Assembly: GCA_022647565.1 (NCBI GenBank)
Contig: JALCLA010000004.1
Location: 1 to 64,000, forward strand
Direction of reading: 5' to 3'
Source of the DNA: Chiayiivirga sp.
GTDB taxonomy: Bacteria; Pseudomonadota; Gammaproteobacteria; Xanthomonadales; Xanthomonadaceae
Length of the DNA: 64,000 nt
Shown here one piece after another: positions 54,752 through 63,557 of the stretch. The position numbers were made by a program, and so were the translations under genes. The first letter of the stretch is position 1; every line of letters starts with the position of its first letter. A model generated the notes under the pieces. The model searched no databases and was not told where the DNA came from. It worked only from the letters and a program-made list of their open reading frames with translations.

Positions 54752-55507
54752 ATGTCTCGCCTACTCGTCTTCCAGCACGTTGCCGCCGAGCCGCTGGGCA
54801 CGCTGGATCCCCTGATCCGGCGGCGCGGCCACCGCATCCGTTTCGTCAACTTCGAACGCGACCCGGACGCACAGCCCGACATCGACCGCTACCGCGGCCT
54901 GATCGTGCTGGGCGGCCCGATGAATGTCGAGGATCAGGCGCGGCGACCACACCTGCGCACCGAACTCAAGGCGATCGAGCGCGCCCTGGCACAGGACAAG
55001 CCGGTACTCGGCATTTGCCTCGGTGCGCAGTTGCTGGCGCACGTGCTGGGCGCGCCGATCCGCAAGCTGGATCAGCCGGAAATCGGCTGGTACGAGCTTG
55101 AAACCACCGAGCATGGACGCGAAGACGAGGTGCTTTCGCCGCTGCAAGGCGGGGCGCCGGTATTCCAGTGGCACAGCTACGGCTTCGAACTGCCGAGCGG
55201 CGCCCGGCACCTGGCCCGAACCGATGGCTGGGCACCGCAAGCATTTCGCGCCGGAGACAAGGCTTACGGGTTCCAGTTCCACATCGAGATGGATGCGTCC
55301 CTGATCGAGCGCTGGCTCGCCACACCCGCCTACCGTGCGGAACTGGCCCAGTCCGGCCTCGCGCACGACGAGCACGGGATCCGCGCCGCCACCGTCACCC
55401 GCATCGACCGCATGCAGCAGCAGGCCGATGCCGTCTTCAACCGGTTCCTCGACCTGATCGGAACGCCGCAACGACGCCGGGCATTGCCCTCGCGTGAATG
55501 GGTGTAG
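54752..55507 (+). CDS. Class I glutamine amidotransferase-like protein
   Basis: 251 residues. The class I triad is visible: nucleophile Cys in VLGICLGAQLLAHVLG, and His and Glu in GFQFHIEMD. The N-terminus (LLVFQHVAAEPLGTLDPLIRRRG, split) is that of GMP-synthase-like stand-alone amidotransferases, whose role is often unknown (some hydrolyse gamma-glutamyl compounds). The ATG at 54752 fits the family start; the frame extends further upstream without support. Confidence 0.87.
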   Translation: MSRLLVFQHVAAEPLGTLDPLIRRRGHRIRFVNFERDPDAQPDIDRYRGLIVLGGPMNVEDQARRPHLRTELKAIERALAQDKPVLGICLGAQLLAHVLGAPIRKLDQPEIGWYELETTEHGREDEVLSPLQGGAPVFQWHSYGFELPSGARHLARTDGWAPQAFRAGDKAYGFQFHIEMDASLIERWLATPAYRAELAQSGLAHDEHGIRAATVTRIDRMQQQADAVFNRFLDLIGTPQRRRALPSREWV

Positions 55508-55607
55508 CCACCGGATCGCTGCTGCGAACCGGGATCACCCCGGATGGCGTGCACTTGTGCCGTGCAATGGGCGCGCTGCTGAGACTTGCGCAATTGACTG
55601 ACAGCGC

Positions 55608-55713
55608 GCGTCCTTCGACTTCGTGCCTTGGGCGCCACGCTCAGGATGAGCGGGGTTCACAAATGCCGCTCATCCTGAGCGTAGGCCGCGAAGAGGCCGA
55701 AGTCGAAGGACGC
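55608..55713. repeat. Nested inverted-repeat intergenic element
   Basis: Two nested perfect 16-bp inverted repeats: outer GCGTCCTTCGACTTCG (55608-55623) with its complement at 55698-55713; inner CGCTCAGGATGAGCGG (55638-55653) with its complement at 55666-55681. Such CTTCGACTTC / CTCATCCTGAGC palindromes are dispersed between genes in many proteobacteria. It fills most of the 277-bp gap after the amidotransferase gene. Confidence 0.8.
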
Positions 55714-55784
55714 CCAGTCTCTCGTCAACAATCTACGCAAAAGTCGATAGGATGTTCCTGGGCCGCTGACAGGGGAGCGGGCGC

Positions 55785-56030
55785 ATGGCGGAGAATGAAC
55801 GCCGCAGCGGCGACAAGCCGCGTTCGTCCGGGCTGCGCGGCCGGCTCACCGAGGACCAGAAACTGGAACTGGCCACGCTGGAGCGCTTCGGCTGGGAACT
55901 CCGGTTCATCCGCCAACCGCCGTTCCAGAGCGCCGTGGCCGTGGTCTACGACAGCGATACCCGCCGCTATGCGGTGCTGCGCGAGGACGGCACCTTGGAC
56001 GAGAACCCGTCGTTCAAGGTTCGGCCCTGA
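55785..56030 (+). CDS. Small conserved-looking protein of unknown function
   Basis: 81 residues: a charged N-terminus (MAENERRSGDKPRSSG) and a compact C-terminal part (FGWELRFIRQPPFQSAVAVV, then DSDTRRYAVLREDGTLDE). The ATG follows GGGGAGCGG by 2-3 nt. No catalytic motif is visible. Its 3' end overlaps the convergent GNAT gene by 17 bp. I believe similar short proteins occur in xanthomonads but cannot verify it. Confidence 0.65.
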   Translation: MAENERRSGDKPRSSGLRGRLTEDQKLELATLERFGWELRFIRQPPFQSAVAVVYDSDTRRYAVLREDGTLDENPSFKVRP

Positions 56031-56334
56031 AGGACGCAGACGCGTCGTCGGATCGGAACAACAGGTCTGCCACGTCGGGATGGCGTTGCACCCAGAGCGC
56101 CGCATAGGAGCAGCTTGGCCGCACCTTCCACCCGCGCGCGCGCGCCGTGGCGAACGCGGCGGCCACCAGTTGCGCCGCGATGCCACGGCCACCGACGTCG
56201 GACGGCACGCCGGTGTGCGCGATGCTCATCAGGCCTTCATCGAGGTGGTACACGAGCTCGCAGCAATGGCCATCCACCATCGCCTCGAAACGACCGTTGT
56301 CGGGATCGTGCAGGATTTCGACGGTACCGGTCAT
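56014..56334 (-). CDS. Small GNAT-fold acetyltransferase (YjdJ-like)
   Basis: 106 residues. It has the short GNAT pattern: VELVYHLDEGLMSIAHTGVP and GRGIAAQLVAAAFATARARG (acetyl-CoA pyrophosphate loop), then VRPSCSYAALWVQRHPD. This is the minimal N-acetyltransferase family (PF14542-like) whose substrate is unknown. It starts 2 bp after the permease stop on the same strand, so the two are co-transcribed. Confidence 0.85.
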   Translation of the reverse strand: MTGTVEILHDPDNGRFEAMVDGHCCELVYHLDEGLMSIAHTGVPSDVGGRGIAAQLVAAAFATARARGWKVRPSCSYAALWVQRHPDVADLLFRSDDASASFRAEP

Positions 56335-56336
56335 CG

Positions 56337-57629
56337 TCACTCCAGCCACAGGAACTTCGCGACGAAGACGGCCGCGATGATCCACACCGCCGGACCTGCG
56401 TCGCGAGCGCGGCCGGCCAGCAACTTGATTCCGGCGTAGGCGACGAAACCACAGGCGATGCCGTGCGCGATGGAAAAGGTGAACGGCATCGCCAGCGCGC
56501 ACAGCACCGCAGGCGCGGCCTCGGTGAGGTCGTTCCAGTTCAGCTCGGCCAGCGCGCGCGCCATCAGGATCGCGACATAGATCAGAGCCGGAGCCGTGGC
56601 ATAGGCCGGCACGGTGCCCGCCAGCGGCGCGAAGAACAGCGCCAGCAGGAACAGCAGTGCCACCACCACAGCGGTCAATCCGGTGCGTCCGCCCACCGCC
56701 GTGCCCGCCGCGCTCTCGATGTAGGCCGTGGTGGACGACGTGCCCAGCGCCGCCCCCGCGACAATGGCGCTGGAATCGGCCAGCAGGGCGCGCTTGAGCC
56801 GCGGCAGTTTGCCGTCGGCATCGAGCAGGCCGGCGCGGTGCGCGACGCCGATCAGGGTGCCGGTGGCATCGAACAATTCCACCAGGAAAAAGGTCAGCAC
56901 CACGGCGAGCAAACCAGCATCCAACGCACCGACGAGGTCGAGTTGCAGCAGGGTTGGTGCCAGGGACGGCGGCCACGCGTACACGCCGCGAAAGGGGCTG
57001 AGCCCGAAGGCCACGGCGGCGACGGTGATGGCAAGGATGCCGAGCACGACCCCGCCGCTCACCTTGCGCGCCTCCAGCGCCACGATCAGCAGCAGTCCCG
57101 CCAAGGCCAGCAGGGGTGCCGGCTGGGTCAGATCGCCGATCGTGATCAGGGTGGCGGGGCTCGAACCGATCAGCCCGGCGTTCTTGAATCCGATCAGGGC
57201 AAGGAACAGGCCGATGCCGGCCGAGATCCCGAACTTGAGCGAGCGCGGGATCGCGTTGACAACCCACTCGCGCAGCCGGAACAGGCTCACCAGCACGAAC
57301 AGGCAACCGGAAAGGAAGACCGCGCCCAATGCCGCCTGCCACGAATAGCCAAGGGTACCCACCACCACAAAGGCGAAGTAGGCATTGAGGCCCATGCCGG
57401 GCGCGAGGGCGATCGGATAGTTCGCGTACAGCCCCATGACCAGGCAACCGATCGCCGCCGCAAGGCACGTCGCCACGAACACCGAGTCGCGCGGCATGCC
57501 GGCGGCGGCCAGGATCTCGGGGTTGACGAACACGATATAGGCCATCGTCAGGAAGGTGGACAGCCCGGCCAGCATCTCGGTCCGGATCGAGGTGCCGTGG
57601 GCGCGGAGCTGGAACCAGGATTCGAGCAT
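56337..57629 (-). CDS. NCS2-family purine permease (AdeP/GhxP-like)
   Basis: 430 residues, about 12-14 membrane helices. The start (TEMLAGLSTFLTMAYIVFVNPEIL) and ALAPGMGLNAYFAF are the signatures of the AzgA-like branch of NCS2 proteins, which import adenine, guanine or hypoxanthine with protons. The block FFLVELFDATGTLIGV carries the conserved substrate-site Glu and Asp residues. Substrate choice cannot be fixed. Followed by the GNAT gene. Confidence 0.9.
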   Translation of the reverse strand: MLESWFQLRAHGTSIRTEMLAGLSTFLTMAYIVFVNPEILAAAGMPRDSVFVATCLAAAIGCLVMGLYANYPIALAPGMGLNAYFAFVVVGTLGYSWQAALGAVFLSGCLFVLVSLFRLREWVVNAIPRSLKFGISAGIGLFLALIGFKNAGLIGSSPATLITIGDLTQPAPLLALAGLLLIVALEARKVSGGVVLGILAITVAAVAFGLSPFRGVYAWPPSLAPTLLQLDLVGALDAGLLAVVLTFFLVELFDATGTLIGVAHRAGLLDADGKLPRLKRALLADSSAIVAGAALGTSSTTAYIESAAGTAVGGRTGLTAVVVALLFLLALFFAPLAGTVPAYATAPALIYVAILMARALAELNWNDLTEAAPAVLCALAMPFTFSIAHGIACGFVAYAGIKLLAGRARDAGPAVWIIAAVFVAKFLWLE

Positions 57630-57749
57630 GCGGGATCCGTGTCGGGTAGGCGCGAGGCAGCGTAGCGCAGGACATGCCGGCGCGCGGCCATTCCCGTCGC
57701 CGGTCAATGCTGGCATGCTGGCGAGGCATTCCGGAATCGCCTGTCACGC

Positions 57750-59837
57750 ATGAATCCGCGCTGCACTCGTGCCACGCCGCCTCCCGCCCGAAGGGGTCGC
57801 GGACGGGTGTTGCCGGCGCTGTGGCTCACGCTGTGCCTGGCGCTCGACGCTGCGAATGCACCCGCCTTGGCCCAGGGCGAACCCCACGACATCGCAGCCT
57901 TGCGTGCGAACCAGGATCGTCCGGCGATCGAACTGCGCGACGAAGCGCTGCGCCTGCTGCAGGCAAACGATGATCGCACCCACCATGCCTGGGCGACGCT
58001 GGCGCTCGCCGAGTTCGAGAATGATCTCGAGAATGCGGACGAGTCGCTGCGCCTGCTCGATGAGGCCAGGCGCGAAGCCGATGCGCTCGCGCTGGACGAG
58101 CTGCGCTTCGCGATCCTCACCCGCCAGAGCACGGTGCTGGTGAATCGCGGACGTTCGGCCGAGACCGATGCCGTGCTGCGCGAGATGCAGACCCTGGTGG
58201 AGGACCGAAACGACCCGCTCTGGCGCGCATTGTGGCTGCACGAACGCGGCGTGCTGGAGCGCAAGCTGGGACGCTTCGACACGTCGCGGGCGCTGATCGA
58301 GCAGGCCCTGGTGCTGCTGCGCCAGCAAGGCGATGACGCCGGCGTGGCACGCGAGCTCAACACCATCGGCGTGCTAGACGGTCGCACCGGGCGCTTCTCC
58401 GACGCGGTGGCGATGCACAACGAGGCCCTCACCCTGGCGCGCCGCTCCGGCAACAAGGGGGAAGTGGCACGCAGCCTGCGCATGCTGGGAGTGCTCTACC
58501 GCAACCTCGACGACGAGGAGCTGGCCAGCCGCTACCTGCTGGAGGCACTGGAGTACGTCGAAGCCCGCAACCGGCGCGAAGCGATTGCGCTGCATGGCGA
58601 GCTGTCCGGGTCACTGATGCGACTCGACCGCATCGCTGATGCCGACAGGCACGCACAGATGGCCGTCACGCTGGCGGAGGAATCCGGCAGCCCGCCGAAC
58701 AAGGTCAATGCCTATACCCGCATGGCGGAGCTGCGCCTGAAGCAGGGGCGGGTCGAGGAGGCGGCGGACTGGTCGGAGCGGGCGTTCAAGTCCTTCGACG
58801 CCGTCGCCATCCGCGACCAGGTGCTGCTGCGCATCACGCGCGTGCAAGTGCGCAGCGCGCGCGGCGAAATCACATCGGCACTGAGCGAGGCCGAGGCCGT
58901 GCTGGCCCAGACCCGCAAGCTGGGTGATCGCATCCTGGAACGCACGGCGCTCGACCTGCTGTCGGAACAGCAATTGCGCGCGGGCGACGCTGCCAGCGCC
59001 TTCGTCACACGCAAGGCGCACCAGGCGCTGGACAAGGAACTGGCCATCGATGTCGCGGCGCGCCGCATCGCAGTGCTGGAAGGCAGCCTGGAGAAGGAAC
59101 GCAATGCAGCCGAGCGCGAACTTCTGGAACGCGACAACGCAATCCAGGCGCTGACGCTCAATCGCCAGCGCCTGCTCGGCATGGTGTTGATCGCGGGCCT
59201 CACGGCCGTGTTGGGCATCGCTGCCCTGCTCTTCTCGCGCTACCGCCAGGCCGAGCGCAGCCGCAGGGAAGTCGCGCACAGTCGTGACGAACTCGCGCGC
59301 CTGCACCAGGCCCTGCTCGCAAGTACCGCGGCGCTGGAGAAGGTGGCCCATACCGACGCCCTGACCGGCCTCGCCAACCGCCATGCCATGGCGCAGGAAC
59401 TGGCGCGCCGCCTGGCACTGGGCACCGCACCGTTCAACGTGATGCTGCTCGATCTCGATCACTTCAAGCAGATCAACGACCAGTACGGGCATCTCGCGGG
59501 AGACGCGGTGCTGCGCGAGGTGGCGGCAAGGCTGCTCGGCACGATGCGCTCGGAAGCGCGGATCGGGCGCTGGGGCGGTGAGGAGTTCATCGTGGTGCTG
59601 GGCGAGGACACGTTGGCATCGGCACTGGTTGCGGCCGAGCGCACCCGCCAGGCCCTGGCCCAGGCCCCGGTGCAGTTCGAGGGCCGCAGTATCCCGATCA
59701 GCGCCAGCATCGGCGTGGCCAACAGTGGCCTGCCCGGCAGGGTCGGCATCGATGCCCTGCTCGCTGCGGCCGACGCCGCGCTCTATCGCGGCAAGCGCGG
59801 CGGTCGCAACCGGGTCGAAGCGGCGCCCGTGCTCTGA
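57750..59837 (+). CDS. TPR-membrane-GGDEF sensor diguanylate cyclase
   Basis: 695 residues. A signal-like N-terminus (LPALWLTLCLALDAANAPALA) leads a periplasmic TPR region (about 45-430), then a coiled segment, one membrane helix (about 470-490, LLGMVLIAGLTAVLGIAALLF) and a short coil before the GGDEF domain. The active site is GGEEF, with LDHFKQINDQYGHLAGD upstream. At the inhibitory-site position it reads RSEA rather than RxxD, so feedback inhibition is probably missing. It should sense an envelope signal and make c-di-GMP. Confidence 0.9.
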   Translation: MNPRCTRATPPPARRGRGRVLPALWLTLCLALDAANAPALAQGEPHDIAALRANQDRPAIELRDEALRLLQANDDRTHHAWATLALAEFENDLENADESLRLLDEARREADALALDELRFAILTRQSTVLVNRGRSAETDAVLREMQTLVEDRNDPLWRALWLHERGVLERKLGRFDTSRALIEQALVLLRQQGDDAGVARELNTIGVLDGRTGRFSDAVAMHNEALTLARRSGNKGEVARSLRMLGVLYRNLDDEELASRYLLEALEYVEARNRREAIALHGELSGSLMRLDRIADADRHAQMAVTLAEESGSPPNKVNAYTRMAELRLKQGRVEEAADWSERAFKSFDAVAIRDQVLLRITRVQVRSARGEITSALSEAEAVLAQTRKLGDRILERTALDLLSEQQLRAGDAASAFVTRKAHQALDKELAIDVAARRIAVLEGSLEKERNAAERELLERDNAIQALTLNRQRLLGMVLIAGLTAVLGIAALLFSRYRQAERSRREVAHSRDELARLHQALLASTAALEKVAHTDALTGLANRHAMAQELARRLALGTAPFNVMLLDLDHFKQINDQYGHLAGDAVLREVAARLLGTMRSEARIGRWGGEEFIVVLGEDTLASALVAAERTRQALAQAPVQFEGRSIPISASIGVANSGLPGRVGIDALLAAADAALYRGKRGGRNRVEAAPVL

Positions 59838-59903
59838 GCCACAGCCGCATCGAATACGGGCACGGAATCCACGTACACTCGCTCAACCTGTCGGAGACGC
59901 TTC

Positions 59904-60758
59904 ATGCCCTGCGATCCCGCGATGCTGGCCGAAGTGGAACTGTTCGAGCACCTGGGCGACGAAGACCGGCAACGTCTGGCCGAAGCCATCGACCTGCGCG
60001 AACTGGTCGCGGGCGACATCCTGTTCCACGCAGGCGAGCCGGGCGAGTCCCTGTTCATCGTCCGCAGCGGTGAGGTGGAGCTGTTCGTGCGCGACAACGC
60101 CGGGCAGAAGATCCCGCTCACCATCGCCTGCGCCAACCAGATCTTCGGCGAACTGGCCCTGCTCGATCGCGGACCGCGCACCGCGACGGCGCTGGCGTTG
60201 AGCGATGCCGAACTGCTGGCGCTCGATCGCGACGACTTGCTGCTCCTGTTCCAGAAGACGCCCACGGCGGCCCTGCGCCTGCTGGCCGGCATGGGCCACA
60301 TGACGCGCAAGGCGGACGAACTGATCCGCACCCGCGTCTCGCGCAATGTCAACGAGGAAGTGGTCGAGCACACCACGCTGATGCAGCACATCGCCGACGT
60401 GATCTCCTGGTTCTCCGGCAGCATGCCCTTCCTGTTCGTCAATGCAGCGATTTTCGCCGTCTGGATCGGGATCAACTCGCTGCCGCTCGGACTCCCGCAC
60501 TTCGATCCCTATCCCTTCGGCCTGCTCACCATGGCGATGTCGATCGAGGCGATCTTCCTGTCCTGCTTCGTCCTCATCAGCCAGAACCGCCAGGCGGAGA
60601 AGGACCGGGTTCGTGCCGACATCGAGTACGAGGTCAACATCAAGGCCGAGCTCGAGATCGCCCACCTGCACGAAAAGGCCGATCGCATCCATACCGAGAT
60701 GCTGGAGCGCTTCATCTGGCTGGAGAAGGTCTTGTCGAAAGCAGAACGGAACGCTTGA
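59904..60758 (+). CDS. Cyclic-nucleotide-binding domain-DUF1003 membrane protein
   Basis: 284 residues. The N-terminal CNB domain (about 15-130) has the phosphate cassette GELALLDRGPRTATALAL; DUF1003 follows with two membrane helices (FLFVNAAIFAVWIGINSLPL; FGLLTMAMSIEAIFLSCFVLI) and a C-terminal coil rich in charged residues (QAEKDRVRADIEYEVNIKAELE, in pieces). The function of DUF1003 is unknown. There is no DNA-binding domain, so the cyclic nucleotide would act on a membrane process. Confidence 0.87.
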   Translation: MPCDPAMLAEVELFEHLGDEDRQRLAEAIDLRELVAGDILFHAGEPGESLFIVRSGEVELFVRDNAGQKIPLTIACANQIFGELALLDRGPRTATALALSDAELLALDRDDLLLLFQKTPTAALRLLAGMGHMTRKADELIRTRVSRNVNEEVVEHTTLMQHIADVISWFSGSMPFLFVNAAIFAVWIGINSLPLGLPHFDPYPFGLLTMAMSIEAIFLSCFVLISQNRQAEKDRVRADIEYEVNIKAELEIAHLHEKADRIHTEMLERFIWLEKVLSKAERNA

Positions 60759-60846
60759 CGGGGTCGGTTGGCGATCACCAGCCGGGGCGTCTGTGGCAAT
60801 GGCTTCGGCAGAACGCCGTCAGGGGCTGAACAAGCATTGGGGGGGC

Positions 60847-61962
60847 ATGTTGAACCGAATCCAGGCTTTCGTATTGCCGGTCTTGCTGCTGGCAGGGGGC
60901 GCGCTGTACGCCAAAGGCGCACCTGATCCGCGCGCCACGGCCCTGATCCAGGAACTGGAACTCAGCGCCTCGCCGGTCGCAACACGCGACCTGCGCGGCT
61001 GGAAGCCACCCCAGCGCATCGTCGTCGCCACATCCGACGCGCAACTGCTCGAACGCCTTCGCGCAGTCGCACCCGAGGCCGAGGTGGTCGCCGCGGCCGA
61101 AGGCGAGGCACGCGCCGCGCAGCTGGCCAAGGCGCAGGTGGTGATCGGGCTGTGCGATGCCGAAACGCTGGCCGCGGCGCCGTCGCTGCACTGGATCCAG
61201 ACCTGGTGGGTCGGCGTGGAGCACTGCGTCACCCTGCCGGGGCTGACCGAGCGCGGCATCGTGCTGAGCAACACGCAGCGCACCAGCGGCATTCCCATTG
61301 CCGAACACGCGATCGCCCTCACGCTGGCGCTGGCGCGCGGACTGCCTCAGTACGCGCGGAATCAGCAGGCCGGGCGTTGGCAGGATCGAACCAGCACGCC
61401 GGTCATGCGCGAACTCGGCGGGCGCACCTTGCTGGTGGTGGGACTGGGCGGCATCGGCACCGAGGTGGCGCGCCGCGCTCACGCCATCGGCATGCGCGTC
61501 ATCGCCACCCGCAACAGCAGCCGCGAGGGGCCGGACTTCGTCGCCAAGGTCGGGCTGTCCGACGAGTTGCACGCGCTCGCGGCCGAAGCCGACGTGGTGG
61601 TGAACGCGGCGCCGCTGACGCCGGCGACGACAGACATCTTCAATCGGGCCTTCTTCCAGGCGATGAAGCCGGGTGGCTACTTCGTCAACGTGGCGCGCGG
61701 TCGCAGCGTCGTTACCGACGACCTGGTCGCGGCGCTGCGCAGCGGGCAACTGGCGGGCGCCGCGCTGGACGTGACCGAACCCGAGCCGCTACCCAAGGAT
61801 CACGTCCTGTGGTCCCTGCCCAATGTCATCGTCACCCCGCACGTGGCGGCTGTGTCCGATACGCAGGACGAACGCTACGCGATCCTGGTGGCCGAAAACC
61901 TGCGCCGTTACGTCGCCGGCGAGCCGCTGCTTAACGTGGTCGACATCGAGCGTGGCTACTGA
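60847..61962 (+). CDS. D-2-hydroxyacid dehydrogenase-like protein with N-terminal signal sequence
   Basis: 371 residues. The N-terminus (MLNRIQAFVLPVLLLAGGAL, then YAKGAPDP) is a good signal peptide or membrane anchor, unusual for an NAD enzyme. The dehydrogenase is otherwise complete: nucleotide-binding GLGGIGTEVARRAHAIG, catalytic Arg in VNVARGRSVV, Glu in TEPEPLP and His in IVTPHVAAVSD. An earlier in-frame ATG (60799) would put a polar stretch before the hydrophobic segment; 60847 has a G-rich site 2 nt upstream. It may be an exported enzyme or a membrane-tethered one. 19 bp before the MFS gene. Confidence 0.85.
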   Translation: MLNRIQAFVLPVLLLAGGALYAKGAPDPRATALIQELELSASPVATRDLRGWKPPQRIVVATSDAQLLERLRAVAPEAEVVAAAEGEARAAQLAKAQVVIGLCDAETLAAAPSLHWIQTWWVGVEHCVTLPGLTERGIVLSNTQRTSGIPIAEHAIALTLALARGLPQYARNQQAGRWQDRTSTPVMRELGGRTLLVVGLGGIGTEVARRAHAIGMRVIATRNSSREGPDFVAKVGLSDELHALAAEADVVVNAAPLTPATTDIFNRAFFQAMKPGGYFVNVARGRSVVTDDLVAALRSGQLAGAALDVTEPEPLPKDHVLWSLPNVIVTPHVAAVSDTQDERYAILVAENLRRYVAGEPLLNVVDIERGY

Positions 61963-61981
61963 GCCCGAGTTGTCGCGGAAG

Positions 61982-63280
61982 ATGAATCCCAACGCGCCGT
62001 CCAATCCGATTCGTCCCAGCGCGCTGCAGGTGCTCGCAGGCGTGAGGCCCGAGGAGCGCGCCGTGCTGGCCTGGTCGGCGCTGTACTTCTTCCTGGTCAT
62101 GGCCAGCTATTTCATCCTGCGCCCGATCCGCGACCAGATGGGTGTGGCCGGCGGCGTCGACAACCTCGCGTGGTTGTTCAGCGGCACCCTGGTGGCGATG
62201 CTGCTGCTGAACCCGCTGTTCTCGACCCTGGTATCGCGGCTTCCGCGGCGGCGCTTCGTGGCCTGGAGCTACCGCGCCTTGATGACCTGCCTGTTCGGCT
62301 TTTATGTCGCACAGGTCGGGTTGCCGGAGGCGAGCCAGGTCTGGGTCGGGCGCTCCTTCTTCATCTGGGTGAGCGTGTTCAACCTGTTCGCCGTGTCGCT
62401 GTTCTGGGCGGTGATGTCGGACGTCTATCGCAGCGAACCCTCGCGCCGGCTGTATGGCGTCATCGCCGCCGGCGGCAGCCTCGGCGCGCTGGTCGGCGGG
62501 GCCATCACCTCCGCCCTGGTGGAAGCGGTCGGCGCGCCCGCGCTGCTGCTGGTTTCGCTGGTCATGCTTGAACTGGCCCTGTGGTGCATGTTCGCGGTGC
62601 ACCGACAGTCGGGAAGAACGGCGCCAGCGTCCGCAAACGGCAGTGAGGCGGTGATCGGCGGCAGCGCCATCGATGGCTTCCGGCTCGCGCTGCGCTCGCC
62701 CTACCTGGTGGGTGTCTGCGGCTACATGCTGCTGTACACGATCGGCTCGACCTTCCTCTACTTCCTGCAGGCGCAGATCGTCGACGCCACGATCGACGGG
62801 CGCGCGGCACAGACCGCGTACTTCGCCAACGTCGACATCTGGGTCAACGGCCTGACCCTGGTGCTGCAACTCTTCCTCACCGGCCGCCTGATGGGCCGCC
62901 TCGGCGTGGGCCTGACCCTGGCGGCGTTGCCGCTGATCAGCATCGTCGGGTTCGCCGCGTTGGGCGCGGTGCCGGTGCTGGCGACCGTGGTGATCTTCAC
63001 CGTGGCGCGCCGCGTCACCAACTACGCCCTGTCGCGCCCGGCGCGCGAGGCCTTGTTCGTGCCACTGGGTCGCAGCGAGAAATTCAAGGCGAAGAACCTG
63101 ATCGACACCGTCGTCTACCGCGTCGGCGACCAGCTCGGTGCCTGGAGCAACACCGTCCTCGCCACGCTCGGGCTCGGCATCGCGGGCATCGCCTGGACTG
63201 CCGCGCCGCTGGCCGCGGTGTGGCTGGCCCTGTCGCTGTGGCTGGGACGACGGTACCGCGCAATGCAATCTCCGGATTGA
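61982..63280 (+). CDS. MFS/Tlc-like membrane transporter
   Basis: 432 residues, about twelve membrane helices. The N-terminal block ALYFFLVMASYFILRPIRDQM resembles the MFS branch related to nucleotide carriers (Tlc/Npt-like), where the Arg-Asp after the first helix is conserved, but the substrate is unknown. A GTG 30 nt earlier (61952), overlapping the dehydrogenase gene, is an alternative start; GGAAG lies directly before the ATG at 61982. Co-transcribed with the dehydrogenase. Confidence 0.83.
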   Translation: MNPNAPSNPIRPSALQVLAGVRPEERAVLAWSALYFFLVMASYFILRPIRDQMGVAGGVDNLAWLFSGTLVAMLLLNPLFSTLVSRLPRRRFVAWSYRALMTCLFGFYVAQVGLPEASQVWVGRSFFIWVSVFNLFAVSLFWAVMSDVYRSEPSRRLYGVIAAGGSLGALVGGAITSALVEAVGAPALLLVSLVMLELALWCMFAVHRQSGRTAPASANGSEAVIGGSAIDGFRLALRSPYLVGVCGYMLLYTIGSTFLYFLQAQIVDATIDGRAAQTAYFANVDIWVNGLTLVLQLFLTGRLMGRLGVGLTLAALPLISIVGFAALGAVPVLATVVIFTVARRVTNYALSRPAREALFVPLGRSEKFKAKNLIDTVVYRVGDQLGAWSNTVLATLGLGIAGIAWTAAPLAAVWLALSLWLGRRYRAMQSPD

Positions 63281-63358
63281 TCGGTCACGCCCCGGCCCCA
63301 CCACCGTCTGAACGCGATGCGACCCCCGGCCGGATCCAATCGCGGGCCGCTTGACACG

Positions 63359-63522
63359 AGTGGCCTGGAACGGACAAATCGAAAGTGGGATCGCGACGAG
63401 ATGGGCGTGCGGGACGTCGTGCCGGAGCGAGGCCCGTAGCCGAAGCTTCGGGCCGGGTGAGGCGCAAGTACCGCGCGGGCAGACCGAGCGAGCCACTTTC
63501 GATTTGCCCGTTCCAGGCCACT
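63359..63522. repeat. MITE-like element with 30-bp inverted ends
   Basis: A 164-bp segment whose ends (63359-63388 and 63493-63522) are inverted copies with 29 of 30 positions identical; the left end begins AGTGGCCTGGAACGGACAAA. The inner 104 bp contain a shorter hairpin (GGCCCG...CGGGCC, about 63431-63453) and no open frame. It occupies most of the 277-bp gap before the SPFH gene. It has no transposase and I see no clear target duplication (TTGACACG on the left, AGAATCGC on the right). Confidence 0.75.
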
Positions 63523-63557
63523 AGAATCGCCTTCCACCCGCACCGCAGGAGCATCGC

